A stretch of DNA of 11,909 nucleotides from Sulfurospirillum sp. UBA1314 (GCA_002307095.1 DBTO01000229.1:1-11909); one strand, 5' to 3'; counted from the first letter of the stretch, positions 1 through 6,272 are shown. The notes: generated by a model not told the origin, from the sequence alone. Program-made: numbers and translations.

Positions 1-1871
1 CGCAAGATGTAGCCCCCGACATGAAAACCTTCTTAAACGCGGCGCCTGAGCAGAGGCAAAAAGCACTTTTGCGCATGGAAGTCGTAGAACGGTATGAGCA
101 ACGAGACAAACGGCTAAACGTTAAAGCATTTTTGGACACTTTGGAGGCTAAATTTTCCTCCCTTGAGATGAACGAAATGAAGCTTTTTAGGTACAAAAAG
201 CTCGTTCAAAACGCTAAAAAAGAGGCAAAAAGCCCTTTAGAAGCACTGCTCGATAGCAGAGGGAGGCAAAAGGGCACGATAAACATGAGCGTAGAGATGC
301 AAGAAATGGCAGTGCGAATGTATGCACGCCGAGACAACCCTCTCAAAGTTGCTTCCATCTACCAAAACATGTTACATCAATACAAAGATGAGATGTGCAG
401 CTACGATGTGCTCAATAACTTTCTCAATCGCTGGAAGCGTGAAAACGCATCGCTTGCCGAGTTTGCACAGAGTGCGGACGGTTGGAAAAACAACCGCATG
501 GCTGGCTTTGGAAGCAGCAGTGAAAAAGCAAAATACTCCAACCACTTTTGGGAGCTCGACTCCACCCCCGCAGACATCATTTGTAATGATGGCAAACGTT
601 ATGCGATCTTGGGGATGGTTGACGTTTACTCACGGCGTTGTACTTTTTGGGTGGACGAGAAGTCAAGCAGTTACAGCATCTCACGACTGCTTCGTAAAGC
701 CATCTTAAAGCTTGGCGTTCCTGAGAATGTGGTGGTCGATAACGGTAAGGACTACCAATCAAACCACTTCGACTCCATAACGTATAACCTCGGTGTGCAA
801 AAGATAACCGTTCCACCCTTTAGTGGAGATATGAAGCCTCATATTGAACGGCTCTTTGGGACTTTGAGTGGACAACTGTTTGAAGAGTTGGAGGGCTACA
901 TAGGGCACAGTGTAGGTGAGCGCTCAGCCATAGAAAGCCGAAGAGGCTTTGCACACAAGATCGCCTCGCAAGCGAAGTGGTATGAGCAAGCAAAGAAAGA
1001 AGAAAAGCGAACGTTTTGCAATGCCTTAGCAATCAAGAAAGATAACCTCGGGCTTGAAGTAAAAGTGCCCGTTGATGCAGAACGGCTACAGCAGATCATC
1101 GACGGGTGGGTTGAGGGTATTTACGAAAAAAGAGAGCACAGTAGCCTCAGTAAGTCACCGTTAAAACGGTGGCAAGAAACGTTTATGCCTGTAAAGAGCA
1201 TCAGCGACCCTCGTGCGCTTGACATCTTGCTTGGTGAAAGCTTTGAAAGGCGTGTCGGTAAGAAAGGTATCCGCCTAAACGGTGCGCTTTATCAACATGT
1301 ACACCTTGCGCATTACATCGGGGAGATGGTCCGCATTATGTGCGATGACAATATGGGGCATGTGTACGTTTACAAGATGAACTATGAGCCTATTTGTATC
1401 GCTGAAGACTACGAATACACGGGCAAAAGCAGAGCTGAGCTTGCAGAGGGTAAACGCATCTCGCATCGCATCGCTAGAGAGTACGCGAAGTTGCTTGAAG
1501 AGTGGGAGAGCATCAGTCGCAAGGTTGATCCATCCATCCGACATCGCATCGATGCGTCTTTGAAAGAAAACTCCCCACTGGTGAGCACAAAGGTTGTCTC
1601 TAAAGTGACTGAGGTTAGCAGCGCGGTTATGGAAGCTTCCAAAGAGTTTGCTCGCCAAGATGCAGAGATGGCAGAAACTTCAAATATCATGAACATGGAA
1701 GGTGAAAAACTGCTTCCATCAGGTCGCCCAGCATTCACACAACTGGTAGATCGTTTTATTTGGGATTTAGAACACGACACAGTGGATGAATCAACGAACA
1801 GGTTGAAAGAGAAACAACCCGACTTATGGGAGATTGCATCCAAAGAGTTTGCACGAAAAAAGGTTGGATAG
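1..1871 (+). CDS. MuA-like DDE transposase, 5' end cut by window edge
   Basis: Mu-type transposase that would bind the phage ends, nick them and join them to target DNA, in replicative transposition and in integration. The frame is open to base 1 (codons for QDVAPD precede the first Met at 21), and no ribosome-binding site precedes that Met, so the N-terminal end-binding part is probably outside. Numbering from Met21, the RNase H-like core shows D180 (FWELDST), D240 (VVVDNGKDY) and E276 (KPHIERLFG); the last two are 35 residues apart, as in DDE/retroviral integrases. A segment near 365-385 (YEKREHSSLSKSPLKRW) fits the region after the core. The C-terminal domain ends in a basic tail, ARKKVG. 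A MuB-like ATPase follows 66 bp downstream, as in Mu. Family assignment is firm; the true start is not visible. Confidence 0.95.
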   Translation, partial: QDVAPDMKTFLNAAPEQRQKALLRMEVVERYEQRDKRLNVKAFLDTLEAKFSSLEMNEMKLFRYKKLVQNAKKEAKSPLEALLDSRGRQKGTINMSVEMQEMAVRMYARRDNPLKVASIYQNMLHQYKDEMCSYDVLNNFLNRWKRENASLAEFAQSADGWKNNRMAGFGSSSEKAKYSNHFWELDSTPADIICNDGKRYAILGMVDVYSRRCTFWVDEKSSSYSISRLLRKAILKLGVPENVVVDNGKDYQSNHFDSITYNLGVQKITVPPFSGDMKPHIERLFGTLSGQLFEELEGYIGHSVGERSAIESRRGFAHKIASQAKWYEQAKKEEKRTFCNALAIKKDNLGLEVKVPVDAERLQQIIDGWVEGIYEKREHSSLSKSPLKRWQETFMPVKSISDPRALDILLGESFERRVGKKGIRLNGALYQHVHLAHYIGEMVRIMCDDNMGHVYVYKMNYEPICIAEDYEYTGKSRAELAEGKRISHRIAREYAKLLEEWESISRKVDPSIRHRIDASLKENSPLVSTKVVSKVTEVSSAVMEASKEFARQDAEMAETSNIMNMEGEKLLPSGRPAFTQLVDRFIWDLEHDTVDESTNRLKEKQPDLWEIASKEFARKKVG

Positions 1872-1895
1872 TGGAGCGATTATAAATTCGCTCCA
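1872..1895 (+). promoter_or_regulatory. Perfect stem-loop between transposase and MuB-like gene
   Basis: Directly after the transposase stop codon there is a perfect 8-bp inverted repeat, TGGAGCGA and TCGCTCCA, separated by an 8-base A/T loop. No U-run follows, so it is not a convincing intrinsic terminator. It could reduce read-through, protect the upstream mRNA 3' end, or act as an operator. The structure is seen directly; the function is guesswork. Confidence 0.4.
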
Positions 1896-1937
1896 TGATC
1901 GAGTCTTAAATTAAACAACAATAAAAGGAGTAACAAA

Positions 1938-2648
1938 ATGCGTGAAGAGTTTATTAGAACACGGAACTATATTAAGCTGGTGGAGTCTTTCGCAAACCTC
2001 AAAAATCTACCTGAATCTGCGCCTCGTATGGGGCTGTCTTTTGGTGATTTTGGGTTAGGTAAGACTGTAGGGTTAGAGAAGATTGCCGCGCAAGAAAACG
2101 CTATTTTATTGCGCGCTACACAAACGTGGTCAAAGAGTTCGTTGCTGATCAAGCTATGTACAGAGCTTGGATTAGATACGAAAGGGCATAGCTCTATGAT
2201 GTATGAGCGTGTGAGAGAGTCATTTATCTTAGAGACTCGCATCGTTATTATCGACGAAGTAGATGCCCTATTGAAAGCGGAAAAATTATCCGTTTTAGAG
2301 CTTTTAAGAGACCTTCATGATGAAACGCAGATCATCATTTTCTTTGTGGGTATGGAAGAAGCAAATGCTAAGTTTAAGAAGTACCGACACTATTACAGCC
2401 GTATCGTTGAGCTTGTCAAGTTTGAAGGGATTGTTTTGCAAGACATTGAGAGCTTTTGTGCTCTTAGCGACGTAAAGATCGAAACAGATTTGATTCACTT
2501 TTTTGTAAAACGTTATCCAAATCTACGACAGATTAAAGTTCTACTGCTTCGTTTGGAAAACTGGTGCGAGATGAATGAACTTAAAAATGTTGATCTTAAT
2601 TCCTTTAAAAGAAGTGGGGTTGAACATGGACTCAACACGCAAAATTAG
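1938..2648 (+). CDS. MuB-like AAA+ ATPase, target-DNA activator, short form
   Basis: ATP-dependent DNA-binding protein expected to form filaments on target DNA, recruit and stimulate the transposase, and confer target immunity. The 236 residues contain Walker A GDFGLGKT (36-43), Walker B RIVIIDE (101-107), a sensor-1-like strand QIIIFFVGM (131-139) and a possible sensor-2/arginine region near 195-206 (NLRQIKVLLLRL). The start is well set by AAAGGAG eight bases upstream of ATG. Mu MuB is 312 residues and begins with a helix-turn-helix domain of about 60 residues. Here the Walker A comes at residue 36, so that domain is missing. Position after the transposase supports the call. The next gene starts inside the 3' end of this one. 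Confidence 0.9.
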   Translation: MREEFIRTRNYIKLVESFANLKNLPESAPRMGLSFGDFGLGKTVGLEKIAAQENAILLRATQTWSKSSLLIKLCTELGLDTKGHSSMMYERVRESFILETRIVIIDEVDALLKAEKLSVLELLRDLHDETQIIIFFVGMEEANAKFKKYRHYYSRIVELVKFEGIVLQDIESFCALSDVKIETDLIHFFVKRYPNLRQIKVLLLRLENWCEMNELKNVDLNSFKRSGVEHGLNTQN

Positions 2649-3207
2649 GCTTAAACGCAAAAACGACCTCAAGCAGAAGATATGGAACTACATGCGGCGC
2701 AATAAGCGCTTCCGTGTGGGCGACATTATGATGATCTTAGAGGTGCGTGAGGGAACAATCAGACCTCTTATGTGGGCGCTTCAAAGTGCCAAATACATCA
2801 GGATTGAAAACGAAGCGAAAGAGTATAAAGACCGTATTTATACATTCATCAAGGACACTGGAATTAAGAGTCCATCTATTGTCAATGGAGATGTTTACGA
2901 CCATAACACTAAAGAGGAGTTTAAATTACAAAAGCAGCCAACCGCATACAGGATGAGACTTAAACTCTTAAAAGCGATGTCATGCCCCACAATGACTAAA
3001 GATGAGATTGCAAAAGGTGCGGAAGTAAGCATCAAGGGTGGTTGGGCTAAACAAGAGTTTTTATACCTAAATCTCAAAGGGGCTATTGTTAGAACCAACC
3101 CCGTCCAGCGACGGGACAAAGAAATACTCTTTACCGTCAATAAGGAGGTTCGCGATGAGCTCATTAGAGATATTGAAGCAAGCATGCACCCAGTACGGTC
3201 AGCGTAA
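2626..3207 (+). CDS. Tandem winged-helix DNA-binding protein of the early operon
   Basis: About 193 residues if started at ATG 2626, which has a purine-rich AAGTGGGG stretch six bases upstream and overlaps the MuB-like gene by 23 bp. An in-frame ATG at 2575 would add 17 residues and lacks a good ribosome-binding site. Two similar helix-rich segments are visible. The first, about residues 8-75, has a helix-turn-helix-like MMILEVREGTIRPLMWALQS, then a wing-like RIENEAKEYKDRIYTF. The second, about 110-185, has KDEIAKGAEV followed by a helix and a strand pair ending RRDKEILFTV. This reads as two winged-helix domains in one chain. No specific family is recognised. Its place between the MuB-like gene and other small regulators suggests control of the early region or a transposition accessory role. 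Confidence 0.75.
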   Translation: MDSTRKIRLKRKNDLKQKIWNYMRRNKRFRVGDIMMILEVREGTIRPLMWALQSAKYIRIENEAKEYKDRIYTFIKDTGIKSPSIVNGDVYDHNTKEEFKLQKQPTAYRMRLKLLKAMSCPTMTKDEIAKGAEVSIKGGWAKQEFLYLNLKGAIVRTNPVQRRDKEILFTVNKEVRDELIRDIEASMHPVRSA

Positions 3208-3487
3208 TGTCGCAAAGCGTATCAAGCGAAGTGCCACAGCGGTGAACCAAACACTTCACGGAATATATCCTAAGCCTGAGAACATTTTGAACTTGTGTGC
3301 TGCAACCTTTACGGAGTTTACGACCAACGAAATTGTATGCCCTATTCTTGGAACGATTCATAGTGGCACATGTAGCAGATACTCTCTTTGGGCGGAACAG
3401 AACAAAGTCCACCATGATAGGCTCTATCGCACGGTAAAAGAGAGTTGTTTGACATGTAACCAAGGGAGAAAGGATGATCGCACATGA
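3155..3487 (+). CDS. HTH regulator with C-terminal four-cysteine motif
   Basis: A 110-residue protein starting at ATG 3155, eight bases or less after a strong TAAGGAGG; it overlaps the previous gene by 53 bp. A longer frame from 3086 has no ribosome-binding site. Residues 17-45 (RNVAKRIKRSATAVNQTLHG) form a Cro/XRE-like helix-turn-helix. The C-terminal half has VCPILGTI (62-67), then Cys73, Cys98 and Cys101 (CLTC). I recognise the CPxLGxI..xxC pattern from a widespread proteobacterial prophage family of small XRE-like regulators. The four Cys could bind zinc, though metal binding is not shown. Its likely role is as a phage transcription regulator acting on early or neighbouring promoters. Confidence 0.75.
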   Translation: MSSLEILKQACTQYGQRNVAKRIKRSATAVNQTLHGIYPKPENILNLCAATFTEFTTNEIVCPILGTIHSGTCSRYSLWAEQNKVHHDRLYRTVKESCLTCNQGRKDDRT

Positions 3488-3737
3488 CTTTGTAAATGTT
3501 GAAGAGCTCATAGAGCGGATCAAGGATAAGCTAAGTAGGCGTGTGGGTGAGCGGTGTGTATTTGACCACGATGTTGCGATAGCGTTAGGCATTAAGAGGC
3601 GGCTCTTAGCAAATGCCAAACATCGAAACAATAACACAAAACTGCTTGAGCCTGTACTGAAGTATTGCATGAAAGAGGAAATAGACCCTATAGCATTACT
3701 GATAAAACCAAACCAAAAGGAGAAAAGATGTTTTTAA
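3474..3737 (+). CDS. Small phage CI-type helix-turn-helix protein
   Basis: An 87-residue protein that overlaps the preceding gene by 14 bp and starts at ATG 3474 after GGGAGAAAGG. It reads like the DNA-binding domain of the bacteriophage CI repressor family (PF07022 type): DHDVAIALGIKRRLLANAK (about 32-50), then HRNN, then a helix LLEPVLKYCMKEEIDPIALL. It lacks the C-terminal oligomerisation/autocleavage part of full repressors and is encoded inside the early operon rather than divergent from it. It is therefore more likely an accessory or anti-repressor-type DNA-binding protein than the main lysogeny repressor. It ends 10 bp into the DUF3164 gene. Confidence 0.7.
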   Translation: MIAHDFVNVEELIERIKDKLSRRVGERCVFDHDVAIALGIKRRLLANAKHRNNNTKLLEPVLKYCMKEEIDPIALLIKPNQKEKRCF

Positions 3738-4360
3738 ATGGCAGTGGAATGTGGCGTGATAAAGAAGGTGGATTCAAACACCCTGATGTTATTGGAGTAG
3801 ATAAGCAGTTGGAAGATGAAGTTGTCACGAACCTTGTGACTGAAGCAAAAGAGATGGAAAGAGCCTTGATAGCTTTTAAAACTAAAGCATTTGAAGGGTG
3901 TCAATCTTTTATTGATCTTTTAAGGCAAAACTACAATATGGATCGTTTAGCAAAAAGTGAAACGGGTGCCGTGACATTGAAGTCCTTTGATGGAACAACA
4001 GAAGTACAAATTCAAGTAGCAAAGCTTATTACATTCGATGCAAAGCTAAGGCTTGCCAAGGAAAAATTCGATGAGTATTTTACTGAAAAAACAGAACATG
4101 CTGACCCTGAAATTAGAACACTCATTACAAGAGCGTTTGAAGTAAGAAATGGAAAGGTTGATGTGAAGCTGGTTCTTTCTCTCAAGAGTTATGCCATTAA
4201 AAATCCTAAATGGCTTGAAGCAATGAAGCTGATTGATGATGCGACAGAGATTGCTGGGACAAAAAGCTATATCCGCTTTAAAGAACGAGCCAATGGCAAT
4301 ATTGATGGTGAATTACGCACGATTATCCTGAACATTGCAGCCATTGAATTAGAAGATTGA
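3728..4360 (+). CDS. DUF3164 family Mu-like phage early protein
   Basis: A 210-residue protein starting at ATG 3728, preceded by AAAGGAGAAAAG; a longer frame from 3665 has no such site. It matches my recollection of DUF3164, a protein common in the early regions of Mu-like phages: an N-terminal GMWRDKEGGF, a helical FKTKAFEGCQSFIDLL, a central TLKSFDGTTEVQIQVA, and near the C-terminus TKSYIRFKERANGNIDGEL then an I-rich end. The biochemical function of the family is unknown to me. It is often found near the Mu host-nuclease inhibitor Gam and GemA genes. No Gam-like gene is visible here. The gene closes the first early block; a small stem-loop follows its stop. Confidence 0.88.
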   Translation: MFLNGSGMWRDKEGGFKHPDVIGVDKQLEDEVVTNLVTEAKEMERALIAFKTKAFEGCQSFIDLLRQNYNMDRLAKSETGAVTLKSFDGTTEVQIQVAKLITFDAKLRLAKEKFDEYFTEKTEHADPEIRTLITRAFEVRNGKVDVKLVLSLKSYAIKNPKWLEAMKLIDDATEIAGTKSYIRFKERANGNIDGELRTIILNIAAIELED

Positions 4361-4367
4361 TTTAACA

Positions 4368-4389
4368 GCCTCCACATGCGTGTGGGGGC
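4368..4389 (+). terminator. Possible weak intrinsic terminator after DUF3164 gene
   Basis: Inverted repeat GCCTCCACA / TGTGGGGGC, nine pairs with one G-U, around a TGCG tetraloop, beginning seven bases after the DUF3164 stop. The downstream sequence GATTAAGTTAA is not a U-run, so termination would be weak or factor-dependent. It marks the junction between the standard early genes and the inverted-repeat cassette. Confidence 0.4.
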
Positions 4390-4415
4390 GATTAAGTTAA
4401 CGATATTTATACACC

Positions 4416-4471
4416 TTGCGACACTTAAACCTCGTAAAATAGGGAAGTGTCGCAGGTGTATAAAGTGTATA
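4416..4471 (+). repeat. 56-bp inverted repeat, left copy (IR-L), internally palindromic
   Basis: This block recurs in reverse complement at 5770-5825 with a single mismatch (A versus G at 4428). It contains a palindrome: TGCGACACTT (4417-4426) and AAGTGTCGCA (4445-4454) around an 18-base spacer. In this copy the arms extend outward through TATACACC and GGTGTATA, with one extra T on the left. It ends in two GTGTATA heptamers nine bases apart. The spacer, although not symmetric, is also conserved in the other copy. This points to shared origin of the two ends of a cassette rather than two independent binding sites. It overlaps the leader, and a possible GTG start, of the next gene. Confidence 0.85.
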
Positions 4472-4494
4472 GGGAACCAAAAGAAAGGGATAAA

Positions 4495-5406
4495 ATGTTT
4501 AAATTTTTAAAGCCAAACAGACTACTACACCTCGATAATCTCAATGAAAAGACAAGCTTTCTCATTGACTCGTTTATTCCTGAACAAAATATTACGATGT
4601 GGTATTGCAAGGAAAATCAAGGTAAAACGGCTCTTTCATTGGGTGTTGCTAAGTATATCCTAGATCATTGCGACATTAAAATGATGGTGTATATGGATAT
4701 GGACAACCCAAGGAAGAACCTTAGCGATCGCAATTTAAAAGATACGATCGGCAAGTACGACAACTTTCATTTTATTCATCGATCGACGATCGATATAACG
4801 CCCTATGAACTTCTAAAAGACATTGGTGCTGAGGCGTATGGAAGCAACTATAAAGGGTGTGTGTTCATCTTTGATTCTATTCGCAACTTCGTCGATGGCG
4901 ACATCAATAACGATACGAAAGTCAGAGCCATTATGGATATTATGATGAATATCCGTGAGGCAGGTGGAACAATTATCATCAACCATCATACGACCAAAAA
5001 CGGAAAAGGAATTGATGGATCAGGGGAGTTCGCTAAAAGCTTGGATAACTTGTACTATATGCAACAGCTTTATCGAACAGGCGAAGAATTAGCGTGTCTT
5101 TTAAGCATTGAAAAAGAGCGTGCAGATATTGCTGAGTCAAGCTTTGTTATAAAAAAAGAAACGCTTGAGCTGATACGATTAGACCCTGAAGCGAGTAAAA
5201 TAACGATTGAAGATAAAGCTTTTATAGATTCGGTAAAGAGAGTTATAAAAGATAAAGGCGATTGTATTAATCAATCCAAGCTTCTTGAGGCGTTAGGCTA
5301 TGCAAAAGGAGATAGAACTCAGATTCTTAAATTAGAAAAATACATCGGGATGTTTTGGAAATGTGCTGATGGAAAAAATCGACAAAAGATTTTCAGCCTG
5401 ATTTGA
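4495..5406 (+). CDS. RecA-fold ATPase, RepA/AAA_25-like, with deviant Walker A
   Basis: A 303-residue protein from ATG 4495 (AAAGGG seven bases upstream). A GTG at 4447 would add 16 residues encoded inside the repeat and has no ribosome-binding site. Visible features: P-loop-like CKENQGKT (38-45), where the usual first Gly is Cys; a strand MMVYMDMD (63-70); Walker B GCVFIFD (121-127); INHHTTKNGKG (162-172), similar to the His/Thr-x-Lys motif of RepA- and DnaB-related ATPases; and a helical, probably winged-helix C-terminus from about 245. The family is used for replicative helicases of plasmids and mobile elements and for DNA repair ATPases. No primase or Rep partner is nearby. It is AT-richer than its neighbours, about 28% GC in one 60-base stretch by hand count. 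Confidence 0.75.
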   Translation: MFKFLKPNRLLHLDNLNEKTSFLIDSFIPEQNITMWYCKENQGKTALSLGVAKYILDHCDIKMMVYMDMDNPRKNLSDRNLKDTIGKYDNFHFIHRSTIDITPYELLKDIGAEAYGSNYKGCVFIFDSIRNFVDGDINNDTKVRAIMDIMMNIREAGGTIIINHHTTKNGKGIDGSGEFAKSLDNLYYMQQLYRTGEELACLLSIEKERADIAESSFVIKKETLELIRLDPEASKITIEDKAFIDSVKRVIKDKGDCINQSKLLEALGYAKGDRTQILKLEKYIGMFWKCADGKNRQKIFSLI

Positions 5407-5436
5407 CTATGATAAAAACAAAAAAAAGGAGAGTAA

Positions 5437-5742
5437 ATGTTCGATAAAAAACCAATGTGTGAGATATGCGGAAAGAAAGAAGCTACTCATTTTACGCTGG
5501 AGAGACCCGATACTACTGATAATGCTGTTATAAAAATGGAAGGGAAATGGAGGTTTGTGTGTCAGGACGAAGATGGGTATAACGAATTTACACATATTTC
5601 AATAGAGAGATTTTTTAAAACTCCATCAGCTACAGTTGACTTGATGGCGCATACCCATGAAAAAGATTGGATGAACTGGGATAATTTTATGGATATGATC
5701 CATAGATTTCGCACAGCAACTGGCTCTTTCTTCAAATCTTAA
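5437..5742 (+). CDS. Small conserved CxxC protein of unknown function
   Basis: A 101-residue protein starting at ATG 5437 after AAAAAAGGAGAG, 30 bp after the ATPase gene and inside the inverted-repeat pair. The N-terminus has MCEICGKKEATHF with Cys8 and Cys11, then a third Cys at 42 (FVCQDED), which fits half of a zinc ribbon. The second half is helix-rich: IERFFKTPSATVDLMAHTH followed by KDWMNWDNFMDMIHRFRTAT. I recall similar small CxxC proteins with the ATVDWLAH..K.W....F..MMHRFR pattern from phages and bacteria, with no function known to me. It may work with the ATPase because the two share the cassette and probably a transcript. Confidence 0.7.
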   Translation: MFDKKPMCEICGKKEATHFTLERPDTTDNAVIKMEGKWRFVCQDEDGYNEFTHISIERFFKTPSATVDLMAHTHEKDWMNWDNFMDMIHRFRTATGSFFKS

Positions 5743-5769
5743 ATACGCATCGAATTATTCCCCCTCCCT

Positions 5770-5825
5770 TATACACTTTATACACCTGCGACACTTCCCT
5801 ATTTTACGAGGTTCAAGTGTCGCAA
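5770..5825 (-). repeat. 56-bp inverted repeat, right copy (IR-R)
   Basis: Reverse complement of 4416-4471 at 55 of 56 positions. It retains the TGCGACACTT / AAGTGTCGCA palindrome and the 18-base spacer. The longer palindrome of the left copy has decayed on its outer side: AAAAGTA follows instead of GGTGTATA. The GTGTATA heptamers lie on its inner side, so the two copies point toward each other like terminal inverted repeats. No obvious target-site duplication flanks the pair. It sits about 25 bp before the GemA-like start and so could also carry regulatory sites for that gene. Confidence 0.85.
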
Positions 5826-5849
5826 AAGTATTGATAAAAAGGACGCACC

Positions 5850-6254
5850 ATGACCCCAAAACAATTAAAAACCCACAAAAGCCTCATCGTACAGGTTCAT
5901 ACATCACCGCGTTACAAAAATTACTACAAAGACAACCGCGAAGCATACGAAGAGCTACTCTATAATGCCTTTGGTAAACGCTCCTCAAAGGCGTTACATG
6001 TAACAGAGCTCATCCAATTAGTAAGCTATCTGAATATGCAAACGGACGCATTGCCTGTATTTACGCCTAAGCATTGCACTCCCTCTCAAGCGTGGAAAAT
6101 TATGTCACTATGGGAGCAAAAAGCACGAGATAAAAGCGAGCAAGCGCTGCTAAATTTTTGCAAGCGCATTGTAAAAAGGGAGTGTGAGAGTACGGCAACG
6201 CTAAGCGTAGACGAAGCAAAAAAGGTACTCATCGCACTTCAAAAGCTTCAATAA
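5850..6254 (+). CDS. Mu gp16/GemA-like protein (DUF1018)
   Basis: A 134-residue protein, start ATG 5850 after AAAAAGGA. It fits the DUF1018/GemA family: an N-terminal KSLIVQVHTSPRYKNYYKDNREAYEELLYNAFGKRSS segment (matching the Mu pattern of a short helix, a Y/L-rich helix and G-K-R-S), a central ELIQLVSYL helix, then TPSQAWKIMSLWEQ, which in the family is a conserved P-x-Q-x-x-K-I-x-x-L-W, and a C-terminal VDEAKKVLIALQKL helix. Mu GemA has been linked to modulating host gene expression and DNA topology during lytic growth. The gene resumes the ordinary Mu-like early order after the cassette. Confidence 0.9.
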   Translation: MTPKQLKTHKSLIVQVHTSPRYKNYYKDNREAYEELLYNAFGKRSSKALHVTELIQLVSYLNMQTDALPVFTPKHCTPSQAWKIMSLWEQKARDKSEQALLNFCKRIVKRECESTATLSVDEAKKVLIALQKLQ

Positions 6255-6255
6255 T

Positions 6256-6272
6256 TTTCTCAAATTGAGAAA
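6256..6272. promoter_or_regulatory. 17-bp palindrome upstream of Mor-like gene
   Basis: TTTCTCAA / TTGAGAAA are perfect 8-bp arms around a single central A, starting directly after the GemA-like stop codon and 58 bp before the Mor-like ATG. The symmetric, A/T-rich form suits a dimeric regulator such as one of the HTH proteins encoded upstream. A TAAAAT hexamer at 6300-6305, directly preceded by TG, could be a -10 element. No clear -35 was seen, as is common in epsilonproteobacteria. A weak terminator is the alternative. Confidence 0.35.

Larger units (their letters stand above)
4416..5825. mobile_element. Putative inverted-repeat-bounded two-gene cassette
   Basis: The two 56-bp inverted copies enclose exactly two genes, the RepA-like ATPase and the CxxC protein, in DNA that is visibly more AT-rich than the transposase and head genes. 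The genes on either side (DUF3164 and GemA) are normal Mu-like early neighbours. The simplest reading is an inserted or exchangeable unit (a 'moron'). There is no transposase or site-specific recombinase inside, so movement would depend on an external enzyme or on homologous recombination. The boundaries are seen in the sequence; mobility is inferred. Confidence 0.5.

Noticed and set aside
21..23. ATG 21 as the true transposase start
   Set aside because: The frame stays open to the window edge and no ribosome-binding site precedes it; Mu-type transposases have a further N-terminal domain.
1409..1843. Long minus-strand open frame inside the transposase gene
   Set aside because: Composition is Ser/Thr/Leu-rich as expected from the complement of a coding strand; no start signal and no recognisable domain.
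1872..1895. Rho-independent terminator between transposase and MuB-like gene
   Set aside because: Good stem but no U-run after it, and the two genes are expected to be co-transcribed.
4447..4494. GTG start for the RepA-like ATPase inside the inverted repeat
   Set aside because: No ribosome-binding site upstream and the extra residues are encoded by the repeat; ATG 4495 has a good AAAGGG. Kept only as a note.
4416..5825. Standard insertion sequence
   Set aside because: No transposase between the repeats and no clear target-site duplication outside them.
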